Source: JAFGVL01 sp963663245 (GTDB lineage: Bacteria > Bacteroidota > Bacteroidia > Bacteroidales > Paludibacteraceae). From it: 64,000 bases of DNA. Every line of letters begins with the position of its first letter. Position 1 is the stretch's first letter. Below, in pieces: positions 53,274 to 62,048 of the stretch. The notes beneath the pieces were generated by a model. That model had not been told where the DNA came from and searched no databases. It was given only the letters and a program-made list of their open reading frames with translations. The position numbers were made by a program, and so were the translations under genes. Location: positions 186,001 to 250,000 of the forward strand of contig OY760143.1 in the NCBI GenBank assembly GCA_963663245.1, written 5' to 3'.

Positions 53274-53945
53274 TTATATATTCTTTTTATCGGCCAATAT
53301 ATTTATCCCAATATTTTCTAAATGCTTTAAGACCTGAGGATATATAACAGAATTTATCATTGCAACGCCAAGTTTTGAACTCGTTGTAATATGTTTAGAA
53401 AGCTTCATTAATGGGAAAAATGGTCTTAAAAAAACATAGAAAAAATTATACAAAGCTGTTTTTGATTTTACTCCTTTTTCAGGCAAAATAACTCCTGGTC
53501 GAAATACATAAACATCTCTAAAGCCCATATTTAATAGCATATTTTCCGTCTTGCCTTTTACTCGAGCCCACATCACTTTCCCTTTTTCTGAACTATCTGT
53601 ACCTGCTCCAGAGACATAGTTAAAGACCATATTCGGGTTTAATTTATACAGAATAATTGCCAATGCTTCAGTAGTGTTATATGTTATAGCAGTAAATTTA
53701 TCTTCAGTAAGACCAACCGAAGATATTCCCATATTATGAAAACAGGCATCGTACCCTTTTAGCTCTGCTTTGATGACAGAAAAATCTTGAAAATCTGTAT
53801 GAATAATCTCCCTAAGTTTAGGGTGTTTTATATTGATTGAGCTACGATTAATAACTAACACCTTATCAACATGTTTACTATTTAAACATTCTAATAGTAC
53901 GCCTTTTCCTACCATTCCAGTAGAGCCTGTTATAATTACTTTCAT
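53274..53945 (-). CDS. NAD(P)-binding epimerase-like (atypical SDR) protein
   Basis: 223 residues. GSTGMVGKGV (residues 7-16) is the Rossmann glycine motif; RPGVILPEKG and the Y-less active site (VSGAGTDSSEKGKVMWARVKG) resemble small NAD-dependent epimerases of the NmrA/atypical SDR type. The catalytic YxxxK is not clear, so it may be a sensor or redox protein. It lies 7 bp after the MBL gene. Confidence 0.85.
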   Translation of the reverse strand: MKVIITGSTGMVGKGVLLECLNSKHVDKVLVINRSSINIKHPKLREIIHTDFQDFSVIKAELKGYDACFHNMGISSVGLTEDKFTAITYNTTEALAIILYKLNPNMVFNYVSGAGTDSSEKGKVMWARVKGKTENMLLNMGFRDVYVFRPGVILPEKGVKSKTALYNFFYVFLRPFFPLMKLSKHITTSSKLGVAMINSVIYPQVLKHLENIGINILADKKNI

Positions 53946-53952
53946 CTTTGAG

Positions 53953-55065
53953 TTATTTATTTACATAATCATTCCACCAATTTTTTATTGGAAAAATAGT
54001 ATCCCCCAATAATATTGGTTCACCTATCCTTGGTGTAGTAACAGCGATATTTAATTCTTTCGATTTTTTAAGCATTCTTTCAACGGGCTCTGTCCAATCA
54101 TGAAATGCTAAAGTAAAAGCTCCCCAATGAATAGGCATTGTTAGCTTACTTTTTAAATCAACTGCTGCCTGAGCTGCTTCTTCGGGCATCATATGTATGT
54201 TTTTCCAATTCTTATGGTATTGTCCACATTCAATCAAGGCTATATCAAACGGACCATATTTTTCTCCAATATGCTTAAAATGTGTATCATAACCGCTATC
54301 TCCAGAGAAAAATATAGTTGCTTTTTTGCCTTTAATTACCCACGAAGCCCATAGTGTTTTCGATTGAGTTAGTCCTCTACCCGAAAAATGACGAGCAGGA
54401 GTACAAGCCAAATTTAGTTCCTTAAACACAACAGTATCCCACCAATCTAAAACCTCCATTTTTTCTTTTTCTACTCCCCACAATAACAAATGATTATCTA
54501 CCCCTAAAGGAACAAAAAATCGATCAGTTTTATTTTTAATTTTTAAAATGGTTTTATAATCAAGATGATCGTAGTGATCGTGAGAAATAATAACAGCATC
54601 AACTTTATCAATTGCTTCTAAACTAATAGGCATCTCTTGAAAATATTTATTTACTCCTATAAAGGATACCGGCGATGCTTTTTCACTATATACAGGGTCT
54701 AATAATATCTTCTTTCCCTCAATTTCAATTAAAAAGCTAGAATGTCCCATCCATGTTATTCGAGTTTGGTCGATGTTTGTTAACAATGAGTCAACCTTTT
54801 CAACAGTTATTGTTTTACTAGGGTCTCTATTAGGGCCTTTATTAAACATCTCTTTTAGATTGTCTAGTAAATGCATGTCTATTTTTGTAAGGCTCTTATT
54901 TTTAAAATTTGCATCTTCATAATGCCCAGTTTTAGCATATATTTTTTGTTGCTCTTTACTTGGAGACTTCCCAAATTGAGGAGCTGTATTCACAAAAACT
55001 ATAATAACAATAGTAATCAAAACCAAGCTTATTAAAATTATTTGACCAATCATTTTTCTTTTCAT
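53953..55065 (-). CDS. MBL-fold hydrolase, UlaG/NAPE-PLD type, membrane-anchored
   Basis: 370 residues from the ATG at 55065. The ATG at 55098 precedes the -7 element and is probably not transcribed. An N-terminal transmembrane helix (about 6-28) precedes the metallo-hydrolase with ISHDHYDHLD, RHFSGRG, FSGDSGYD and PIHWGAF as metal ligands. The NAPE-PLD/UlaG family includes phospholipases and lactonases. Attachment at the membrane suggests a lipid or lactone substrate; that is an inference. It is the first gene of the predicted AraC-regulated operon. Confidence 0.9.
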   Translation of the reverse strand: MKRKMIGQIILISLVLITIVIIVFVNTAPQFGKSPSKEQQKIYAKTGHYEDANFKNKSLTKIDMHLLDNLKEMFNKGPNRDPSKTITVEKVDSLLTNIDQTRITWMGHSSFLIEIEGKKILLDPVYSEKASPVSFIGVNKYFQEMPISLEAIDKVDAVIISHDHYDHLDYKTILKIKNKTDRFFVPLGVDNHLLLWGVEKEKMEVLDWWDTVVFKELNLACTPARHFSGRGLTQSKTLWASWVIKGKKATIFFSGDSGYDTHFKHIGEKYGPFDIALIECGQYHKNWKNIHMMPEEAAQAAVDLKSKLTMPIHWGAFTLAFHDWTEPVERMLKKSKELNIAVTTPRIGEPILLGDTIFPIKNWWNDYVNK

Positions 55066-55084
55066 GTTATTTAAATTTATAACA

Positions 55085-55092
55085 CAAAGATA
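55085..55092 (-). promoter_or_regulatory. -7 element of the MBL operon
   Basis: TATCTTTG on the minus strand fits TAnnTTTG. Its distance to the AraC-type repeat is 22 bases, the same as at the araC promoter. Confidence 0.65.
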
Positions 55093-55113
55093 TGGCATTG
55101 ATTATTTCCTAAG

Positions 55114-55149
55114 GTATACATATTACTGTTTAAAGTATATATTTTACTG
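55114..55149. promoter_or_regulatory. Two-box element upstream of the MBL operon
   Basis: GTATACATATTACTG (55114-55128) and GTATATATTTTACTG (55135-55149) are direct repeats at a 21-bp period. Core and spacing match the element before araC. Confidence 0.75.
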
Positions 55150-55157
55150 ATGAAAAT

Positions 55158-55703
55158 TTAAATTCTTACAATTCCGCGAAAACCTCTACTGGCATAATAA
55201 GAATGTGCTCCATTGTGATAAACAAAAACGTTCCCATATCGATAATCGGCAAAAAGGGCTCCACCTAATGCTCTAATATCAGCAGGAGTTTTAATCCAAC
55301 TAGAAGTTTTTTCATCAAAATTTCCTAATTTTTGCAATTCTCTATATTGTTCTTCAGATAGTAGTTCTATGCCCATTTCTGAAGCCATATCTATTATACT
55401 ATTTTGGGGTTTATGTTCTTTTCTCGCTTCTAAAGCTTCTCTGTCATAACATAGACTCCTACGATTTTTAGGTGTTTCTACAGAACAATCACAAAAAATA
55501 TATTCACCTGTTTTTTCGTCAATACCAATAATATCTGGCTCTCCACCTGTTTTTTCCATTAAATATACCGAGTGTAATTTTTCGGTATTCGTCTCTAATT
55601 TTGCTTGTATTTTATTCCAATCTAACTTTTTATGACGATTCATATTTTTATCGAAACGAGTTTTTAAAATACTCAATAATGGTGCTATTTCTATCTTTTC
55701 CAT
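55158..55703 (-). CDS. DUF4256 family protein
   Basis: 181 residues. Motifs of DUF4256 include MEKTGGEPDIIGIDEKTGEYIFCDC near residue 50 and a conserved C-terminal FVYHNGAHSYYASRGFRG. There is no signal peptide. It is a cytosolic family of unknown function. It ends 8 bp before the two-box element. Confidence 0.85.
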   Translation of the reverse strand: MEKIEIAPLLSILKTRFDKNMNRHKKLDWNKIQAKLETNTEKLHSVYLMEKTGGEPDIIGIDEKTGEYIFCDCSVETPKNRRSLCYDREALEARKEHKPQNSIIDMASEMGIELLSEEQYRELQKLGNFDEKTSSWIKTPADIRALGGALFADYRYGNVFVYHNGAHSYYASRGFRGIVRI

Positions 55704-55723
55704 ATGTTCAGTTTAAAAAAATA

Positions 55724-55759
55724 AAAATGCTCAACCACAAAAAAGTAATTGAGCATTTT
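55724..55759 (-). terminator. Terminator after trpB
   Basis: AAAATGCTCAA/TTGAGCATTTT arms (55724-55734 and 55749-55759) with a 14-nt loop. The minus strand ends in TTTT. It lies 20 bp beyond the trpB stop. Confidence 0.8.
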
Positions 55760-55779
55760 AAATATTACTTATTTAGCAT

Positions 55780-56979
55780 TTACTCTGGCAAACCATAAGT
55801 ATCTACCACAAAATCAAGGTCTTTGTCTCCTCGTCCACTTAAGTTTACTAAAATAGATTTTTGAGGCTGTTCTTTGGCCACTTTTAAAGCATATGCCACC
55901 GCATGAGCACTTTCCAAAGCAGGAATAATTCCTTCTAATCTACTCAATTCATAAAAAGCCTCAATGGCTTCTTTATCATTAATCATATCGTAGTTTACCG
56001 AATCCATATCTTTCAACATACTGTGCTCTGGCCCTACTCCAGGATAATCCAAACCACTCGCTACCGAATAAACTGGTGCTGGCTCTCCTTTTTCATCTTG
56101 CAATAAATAACATTTAAAACCATGAATAATACCTGGTTTTCCAAATTTCATAGTAGCAGCATGTTCGCCTAGTTCTAAAGATCGACCTGCTGGCTCTACA
56201 CCATGTAATTTACATTCTTGATCTTCCAAAAATGCTGAAAATATTCCCATAGCATTACTACCACCACCAACACAAGCAATTACATTATCTGGTAATTCGC
56301 CTGTCATTTCTTGAAACTGTTCGCGTGCTTCTATACCTACTACGCGTTGAAAATCGCGTACCATCATAGGAAATGGATGCGGTCCAACTACTGAACCAAT
56401 ACAATAAATAGTATTCACAGGATCTTTAAGGTAAGATTGAAAAGCTGAATCAACTGCCTCTTTCAGAGTTTTTAAACCATGTGTTACCGGAACAACTTCT
56501 GCTCCTAATATTTTCATGCGTACTACATTTGGATGTTCTTTAGCAATATCTACTTCACCCATATGTATTTCACATTCTAGTCCAAAATATGCTGCTGCAG
56601 TTGCTAGTGCCACACCATGTTGACCCGCTCCAGTTTCTGCAATTAATCTTTTTTTACCTAAGTGTTTTGCTAATAAAGCTTCACCCATACAATGGTTTAA
56701 TTTATGAGCACCGGTATGATTTAAATCTTCACGTTTTAAATAAATGCGACCACCATATTTTTCTGATAAACGTGCACAGTAATATACAGGAGTTGGACGT
56801 CCTTGGTAATGTTTACGAATACTACGTAATTCTTGAATGAAGTTGTGTGATTTACTAATAGTGTGATAAGCATCAGAGATTTTTTTCATCTCTTCTTCTA
56901 ATACCGGAGGAATAAATGCTCCACCATATTCTTCGAAAAACCCTTCTTTATTAGGATATTTTTTAAAATAATCGCTCAT
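55780..56979 (-). CDS. trpB: Tryptophan synthase beta subunit
   Basis: 399 residues, close to E. coli TrpB. PLP lysine is in HTGAHKLNHCMGE; the glycine-rich phosphate loop is VGGGSNAMG; LESAHAVAYALK is C-terminal. It condenses indole and serine. TrpA and other trp genes are absent nearby, so the gene is isolated. The -7 element just upstream and own terminator support monocistronic expression. Whether it works with a distant TrpA is unknown. Confidence 0.95.
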   Translation of the reverse strand: MSDYFKKYPNKEGFFEEYGGAFIPPVLEEEMKKISDAYHTISKSHNFIQELRSIRKHYQGRPTPVYYCARLSEKYGGRIYLKREDLNHTGAHKLNHCMGEALLAKHLGKKRLIAETGAGQHGVALATAAAYFGLECEIHMGEVDIAKEHPNVVRMKILGAEVVPVTHGLKTLKEAVDSAFQSYLKDPVNTIYCIGSVVGPHPFPMMVRDFQRVVGIEAREQFQEMTGELPDNVIACVGGGSNAMGIFSAFLEDQECKLHGVEPAGRSLELGEHAATMKFGKPGIIHGFKCYLLQDEKGEPAPVYSVASGLDYPGVGPEHSMLKDMDSVNYDMINDKEAIEAFYELSRLEGIIPALESAHAVAYALKVAKEQPQKSILVNLSGRGDKDLDFVVDTYGLPE

Positions 56980-57013
56980 AATGTTTATTGTTTGTTTATA
57001 ATATTTGTTTTCT

Positions 57014-57021
57014 CAAATATA
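57014..57021 (-). promoter_or_regulatory. -7 element of trpB
   Basis: TATATTTG on the minus strand fits TAnnTTTG and is 34 bp upstream of the trpB ATG. A GTTG lies at 23 bp as a weak -33. Confidence 0.45.
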
Positions 57022-57037
57022 GAATATTTATTAAAAT

Positions 57038-57071
57038 AAAAGCTCAACTACTCTAAGGTAATTGAGCTTTT
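57038..57071 (-). terminator. Terminator after nadA
   Basis: AAAAGCTCAA/TTGAGCTTTT arms (57038-57047 and 57062-57071) around a 14-nt loop, starting 3 bp from the nadA stop. Confidence 0.8.
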
Positions 57072-57074
57072 TAA

Positions 57075-58070
57075 CTATTTTGAATAATTATTTTTATAAC
57101 TCTTCTCCAACATACTCACAATACTTTTCTCTGCTTTTTTTCTAATTTCTTCTTCAATTATAATTTCAGGTAATTCGTATTTTAAACAATTATATAATTT
57201 TTCCATACTATTTAAACGCATAAAATTACACTCATTGCAAGCGCAAGTGCTATCTAAGGGTGGAGCTGGTATAAACTCTTTAGAAGGGTTCTTTTTACGC
57301 ATTTCATGTATAATTCCACTCTCTGTTGCTATAATAAATTGTTGTTTATCTGTTTCAGTAGAAAAATTAAGCAATGCTTGTGTACTTCCTATAAAATCAG
57401 AAAGTAATAAAATTGGTTTTTTACATTCTGGATGTGCTAATAATAAAGCTTCAGGATATTCTTTTTTAAGCGCTATAATTTTTTCTAATGAAAATTGTTC
57501 ATGTACATGACAAGCTCCATCCCATAAAACCATATTTTTTCCTGTAGTACTATTAATATAATCTCCTAAATTTTTATCAGGACCAAATACTATTTTAGCA
57601 TTTGTTGGAAATTGTTCTATAATACTTTTAGCATTGGTAGATGTAACACAAATATCTGTTACTGCTTTTACGGCTGCAGTTGTATTTACATAAGATACCA
57701 CCGTATGATTAGGATATTTTTTTGTAAATTTTTCAAATTCATCAACAGGACAACTATCTGCTAAAGAACAACCAGCATTTAAATCAGGAACTAATACTTT
57801 CTTTTTAGGTGATAAAATTTTGGCAGTTTCTCCCATAAAATGCACACCACATACAATTATGATATCAGCATTAGTAGTAGTTGCTTGTTGTGCTAAAGCT
57901 AAACTGTCTCCAATAAAATCAGCTATATCTTGTATATCATTAGGCTGATAGTAATGAGCCATAATAATAGCATTTTTTTCTTTACAGAGTTTTTTAATTT
58001 CAGAAACTAAATTAATTCCTTCTGGAACCTTTTCATCAATAAAACCCTTTGTCAACAAATCTTCTTTCAT
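57075..58070 (-). CDS. nadA: Quinolinate synthase
   Basis: 331 residues. NadA combines iminoaspartate and dihydroxyacetone phosphate to quinolinate using a 4Fe-4S cluster with three conserved Cys: here VCGVHFMGET, the region CHVHEQF and CNECNFMRLNSM. NIQDIADFIGDSLALAQQA and GPDKNLGDYI are further signatures. NadB and NadC are not in the window. It is monocistronic with a short downstream terminator. Confidence 0.95.
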   Translation of the reverse strand: MKEDLLTKGFIDEKVPEGINLVSEIKKLCKEKNAIIMAHYYQPNDIQDIADFIGDSLALAQQATTTNADIIIVCGVHFMGETAKILSPKKKVLVPDLNAGCSLADSCPVDEFEKFTKKYPNHTVVSYVNTTAAVKAVTDICVTSTNAKSIIEQFPTNAKIVFGPDKNLGDYINSTTGKNMVLWDGACHVHEQFSLEKIIALKKEYPEALLLAHPECKKPILLLSDFIGSTQALLNFSTETDKQQFIIATESGIIHEMRKKNPSKEFIPAPPLDSTCACNECNFMRLNSMEKLYNCLKYELPEIIIEEEIRKKAEKSIVSMLEKSYKNNYSK

Positions 58071-58488
58071 TTATTATATTTATATATTTTATACTTTTTC
58101 AAAAAAACATATGATGATTATAATAGCATGTTAATATGTCTAATAAGTTTTTTTAATAAGTCTTGTAATATTTACTTATTAGAATTATCTATTAATATAT
58201 TAACAATATAATTTTATATAAAACTATATTAATCAAACAATTATTAAAGTATTAACAATTCGTTAATAAGTATAATTGTCAATAAGTTTTATAGTTTATA
58301 ATGAACAATTTTATAAAAACTATTGCTTATAAGTCGCTGTAAAATTTATGCTAAGTATTTTGATTAATTAATATTCAATTTTATATTAATCTGTTTTTAA
58401 ATACACAAGTATAAAAGCAATAATCATATACATGTTTTATAACAGTTTACTAACAGCTTGTTAAAATCATATGAATAGATTTTAAGCT
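58071..58488. other. Very AT-rich intergenic region with repeated TTAATAAGT motif
   Basis: About 420 bp with no supportable gene. TAATAAGT-type motifs occur at 58141, 58153, 58263 and 58281, an inverted copy at about 58174, and a variant (TTATAAGT) at 58327. The region includes runs of A and T and the upstream sequence of nadA. No DnaA-box consensus (TTATCCACA) is seen. It could hold an extended regulatory region for nadA or a replication or partition-associated site, but this is unproven. Confidence 0.5.
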
Positions 58489-59361
58489 TTAAAAATACTT
58501 TTCATCTTTACCTGAAACTGAACTTAATAAGTTATTACATAGTCTACTAGCTCCAATTCTAAAATAGCTATTATTTAACCATTCTTCTCCTAAAACTTCT
58601 TTTACTATAGTATAATAATTTACAGCATCTTCTGTATTAACTATTCCACCTGCAGCTTTAAAACCAACTTTTTCACCTGTTTTTTTATAAAAATCTTTGA
58701 TTGTTAAGCACATAACATATGCTGCTTCTAAACTTGCAGCTGGTTCTGTTTTACCAGTAGAAGTTTTAATATAATCAGCTCCACTTCTAATAGCAAGTAA
58801 AGATGCTTTTCTTATATCTTCTGAATTTTTTAAACTACCACTTTCTATTATTACTTTTAAGTGTGCATCTTGACAACTTGCTTTAATTTCAAGTATCTCT
58901 TCTTTAATAGATTGATAATCTCCAGATAAATAATTTCCTATAGACATTACTACGTCTATTTCGTTAGCACCTTCCATAATACATAAGGCTGTTTCTGCTA
59001 TTTTTACTTCCATAAATGTTTGAGAAGAAGGAAATCCTGCAGCTACAGAAGCCACCTTAATATTCTCCGTAAGATATTGATTAACAGATTTTAACATGCT
59101 TGGATATACACAAACAGCAGCTACTTGAGGCATATTAGGATAGTTAGTTTTAAAGCTATTCACTCTGTTTACAAAGTTTTGAATACTTATATCAGAATCG
59201 GTATGATTTAATGAAGTTAAGTCAATACAAGAAAAAATCTTTTTATATACTTCTTCATTTTTATTTTCAGTTGATTTCTCTTTAATAAGTTTTTCAACTT
59301 TTTCTATAACCTCTTTATCTGATATTGCTGTTTTGTAACCTTCAAAATAATTTTCACTCAT
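58489..59361 (-). CDS. deoC: Deoxyribose-phosphate aldolase
   Basis: 290 residues. It cleaves 2-deoxyribose-5-phosphate to glyceraldehyde-3-phosphate and acetaldehyde by a Schiff base. The Schiff-base lysine is in ADYIKTSTGK, the second lysine in VGFKAAGGI, and the early NEIDVVMSIG is typical. An N-terminal extension of about 60 residues over short DeoC proteins is common in Bacteroidota. It follows mazG by 2 bp in the mnmG-apt-uvrC-dtd-mazG-deoC series. Confidence 0.95.
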   Translation of the reverse strand: MSENYFEGYKTAISDKEVIEKVEKLIKEKSTENKNEEVYKKIFSCIDLTSLNHTDSDISIQNFVNRVNSFKTNYPNMPQVAAVCVYPSMLKSVNQYLTENIKVASVAAGFPSSQTFMEVKIAETALCIMEGANEIDVVMSIGNYLSGDYQSIKEEILEIKASCQDAHLKVIIESGSLKNSEDIRKASLLAIRSGADYIKTSTGKTEPAASLEAAYVMCLTIKDFYKKTGEKVGFKAAGGIVNTEDAVNYYTIVKEVLGEEWLNNSYFRIGASRLCNNLLSSVSGKDEKYF

Positions 59362-59363
59362 CT

Positions 59364-59687
59364 TTATTGTAATTTTTTGTTTTCTATATGTCTAGTATTG
59401 TCTCTACTTGTTTTCTTTTGTATATTTTTTTCAAATGCTTCTGTTAGGTTTACACCAGTTTGGTTAGCCAGACATACTAATACCCATAGCACATCAGCCA
59501 TTTCATCTGCAATATCTTTATTATCAGATTCTTTAAATGATTGTTCTCCGTATTTACGAGCAATAACACTAGCTAGTTCTCCTACCTCTTCTGTAAGCAA
59601 TACCATATTTGTAAGCTCATTGAAATAACGAACACCATACTTTTGTATCCATTGATCAACTTGCTCTTGTGTGTTTTGTAAGCTCAT
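59364..59687 (-). CDS. MazG-like nucleotide pyrophosphohydrolase
   Basis: 107 residues from the ATG at 59687; the longer frame would overlap the end of dtd. The MazG motif is LLTEEVGELASVIARKYGEQ with DIADEMADVLWVLVCLAN as the second metal-binding helix. The single-domain form hydrolyses dNTPs or other NTPs. It is tightly linked to dtd (1 bp) and deoC (2 bp), pointing to house-cleaning of nucleotides. Confidence 0.92.
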   Translation of the reverse strand: MSLQNTQEQVDQWIQKYGVRYFNELTNMVLLTEEVGELASVIARKYGEQSFKESDNKDIADEMADVLWVLVCLANQTGVNLTEAFEKNIQKKTSRDNTRHIENKKLQ

Positions 59688-59688
59688 A

Positions 59689-60144
59689 TTAACTATCTTT
59701 ATTTTTAGAATCAATTATTATTGTAACAGGACCATCATTTAATAATTCAACTTGCATATCTGCGCCAAATTCTCCTGTTCCAATATTTTTATTTATTTTA
59801 TTTTCTAAGCTAGAACAAAATTCTTTGTACATAGGAATTGCATATTCTGGTTTAGATGCCCTTATATAAGAAGGACGATTTCCTTTTTTTGTAGAAGCAT
59901 GTAAGGTAAATTGACTTATGACTAAAATTTCTCCATCAATATCTATCACCGATTTATTCATCACTTGGTTTTCATCATTGAAAATTCTCAGTTGAGAAAT
60001 TTTTGTACAAAGATATTCAATATCATTTGAAGTATCTTCATCTTCAATTCCAATCAACACCAATAAGCCATTTTCAATTTTCGATTTAATTTTTTCATCA
60101 ATTGTAACTGATGCATGTTTTACTCTTTGTATAACAGTACGCAT
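59689..60144 (-). CDS. dtd: D-aminoacyl-tRNA deacylase
   Basis: 151 residues, a standard length. The DTD motifs are SQFTLHASTKKGNRPSY and NDGPVTIIID (the cis-Gly-Pro segment is GP). It hydrolyses D-aminoacyl-tRNA (and glycyl-tRNA-Ala). It is separated from uvrC by 85 bp but continues the same strand and order. Confidence 0.95.
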   Translation of the reverse strand: MRTVIQRVKHASVTIDEKIKSKIENGLLVLIGIEDEDTSNDIEYLCTKISQLRIFNDENQVMNKSVIDIDGEILVISQFTLHASTKKGNRPSYIRASKPEYAIPMYKEFCSSLENKINKNIGTGEFGADMQVELLNDGPVTIIIDSKNKDS

Positions 60145-60229
60145 ATTTTGTCTTTTTAAGCGTTTCAGATGGTAAAATTTGCTACTAATCGTAGGAGAAA
60201 AATATTTTATGCGATTCTCAGCGCGTTAA

Positions 60230-62038
60230 CTATCCGTTGAAATGGGTGTAAATTGTTGATGCTCTTGATTTTCCAACGATATTTGCTAGTTCATCAATAG
60301 TAGCATTTTTAATTCTTTTTACACTCTTAAAATGATTTAATAGCGTTTTTTTGCTTTTTTCTCCAATTCCGTTCACTTTATCGAGCTCCGAAGTGATTTG
60401 TGATTTGCTTCGCTTATCTCTATGAAATGTTATCGCAAATCGGTGAACTTCTTCTTGAATAGAAGCTAGAAATTTATATAATTCATCTGTTGCTTTCATT
60501 CCAATAATTTTTGGAGGAAAGCCAAAAAGCAAATCATTTGTTTTGTGTCGGTTATCTTTTGCTAAACCAGCGATGGGTATATTTAGTTTTAATTCATCTT
60601 CTATTATTTGACGAATTGCTTCCATATGTCCTAATCCTCCATCGGCAATAATTAGATGGGGAAGGGGAGATGATTCATCAATAAGACGGGTATACCTTCT
60701 TCGAATTACTTCACGCATAGACTCATAATCGTCAGGTCCTTTTACAGATTTAATAGTGAATTTACGGTATTCTTTTTTAACTGGTCTAGCTTTTTTAAAT
60801 ACAACACAGGCAGCAACGGCATCCGATCCAGATATATTTGAGTTATCAAAACACTCAATGTGCATAGGTATATTTTCTAGTTGTAATGTTTTTTGTAAGT
60901 TAGAAAGTATACGAATGGCTCGTTGATCTGGGTTTAATTTTTCTTGTTGTTTTAATTTGTCGAGCTTATATTGACGAACATTTTGTAAAGAAAGTTCCAT
61001 TAAACGCAATTTGTCTCCTCGTTGAGGTACGCTAATTTTTCCTGTTGTAAGTTCTAGTTTTAATTTAAAGGGCACTAATATTTCTTTTGAATTACTATTT
61101 AATCGTTGGCGCAATTCTATAATTGCCATTGCTAATAATTCTTCTTTTGGTTCGTCTAGTTTCTTTTTGTATTCAATAGTGAATCCTTGCACGATGGAAC
61201 CTTTTACAATTCTAAGAATATTTATGTAAGCTGCATTCTCATCTTCTGCATAAGAAAACACATCAATATTATTTAAACTTTGGCTAACGACTACTGATTT
61301 TGATTTGAACTTTTCAATCAATTCAAACTTCTCTTTTATTTTTTGTGCATCTTCGAAGCGATAATCTTCTGATAGTTTCTTCATTTTTTGCATCAAATAA
61401 TCACTAATTTCTTGCACATTTCCTTTGATGAGTTCGCGAATTTCTTTGATCATTTGCATATAATCATCCTCAGTTTGCAAATCTTCACAAGGACCCATGC
61501 AATTTTTTATATGATATTCTAAGCAAACTTTGAACTTCTTATTCTGAATATTCTCTTTGGAAAGAAAATGTTTGCAAGTTCGAATGGGATATATTTCACG
61601 AATTATTTCTAAAAAAGTTTTAGCAATATATACATTACTAAATGGACCAAAATAATCGGAACCATCTTTTATAATGTTTCGTGTTTTATATATGCGAGGG
61701 AATCGTTCTTTTTTTATGCAGATGCTTGGATAGGTTTTATCGTCCTTTAGCATTGCATTATATCGAGGCTGGTGTTTCTTAATTAAATTGTTTTCTAAAA
61801 GAAGCGCATCTTCTTCGCTATTAACTATAATGTATTTTAAGGCCGCAATGTTTTTTACTAGTACTCTTGTTTTTGGTGCATCGTGTACCTTGTTGAAATA
61901 GGAGCTAACTCTTTTTTTAAGGTTTTTAGCTTTGCCTACATATATAATTGTACCTTCTGAATTAAAATATTGATATACTCCGGGCTGGTCTGGAAGAGCA
62001 GATACAATTTGCTTTATATGTTCAGAGGCATTTTGCAT
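60230..62038 (-). CDS. uvrC: UvrABC excision nuclease subunit C
   Basis: 602 residues. N-terminal GIY-YIG nuclease (GVYQYFNSEGTIIYVGKAKN), a cysteine-bearing segment (VCLEYHIKNCMGPCEDL), UvrB-binding helix (YRFEDAQKIKEKFELI), C-terminal RNase H-like nuclease (ECFDNSNISGSDAVAACVVF) and HhH motifs (DKVNGIGEKSKKTLLNHF, then DELANIVGKSRASTIY). It makes both incisions in nucleotide excision repair. It is 10 bp from apt. Confidence 0.97.
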   Translation of the reverse strand: MQNASEHIKQIVSALPDQPGVYQYFNSEGTIIYVGKAKNLKKRVSSYFNKVHDAPKTRVLVKNIAALKYIIVNSEEDALLLENNLIKKHQPRYNAMLKDDKTYPSICIKKERFPRIYKTRNIIKDGSDYFGPFSNVYIAKTFLEIIREIYPIRTCKHFLSKENIQNKKFKVCLEYHIKNCMGPCEDLQTEDDYMQMIKEIRELIKGNVQEISDYLMQKMKKLSEDYRFEDAQKIKEKFELIEKFKSKSVVVSQSLNNIDVFSYAEDENAAYINILRIVKGSIVQGFTIEYKKKLDEPKEELLAMAIIELRQRLNSNSKEILVPFKLKLELTTGKISVPQRGDKLRLMELSLQNVRQYKLDKLKQQEKLNPDQRAIRILSNLQKTLQLENIPMHIECFDNSNISGSDAVAACVVFKKARPVKKEYRKFTIKSVKGPDDYESMREVIRRRYTRLIDESSPLPHLIIADGGLGHMEAIRQIIEDELKLNIPIAGLAKDNRHKTNDLLFGFPPKIIGMKATDELYKFLASIQEEVHRFAITFHRDKRSKSQITSELDKVNGIGEKSKKTLLNHFKSVKRIKNATIDELANIVGKSRASTIYTHFNG

Positions 62039-62048
62039 GGAGGGTTTT

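Noticed and set aside
55066..55098. Upstream ATG of the MBL-fold gene
   Set aside because: It lies upstream of the -7 element, so the transcript should begin after it.
58141..58334. CRISPR array
   Set aside because: The TTAATAAGT copies are 8-9 bp with irregular spacing and no spacers of constant length; no cas genes occur.
58071..58488. Replication origin (oriC)
   Set aside because: No TTATCCACA boxes and no dnaA in view; repeats and AT content alone are not enough.
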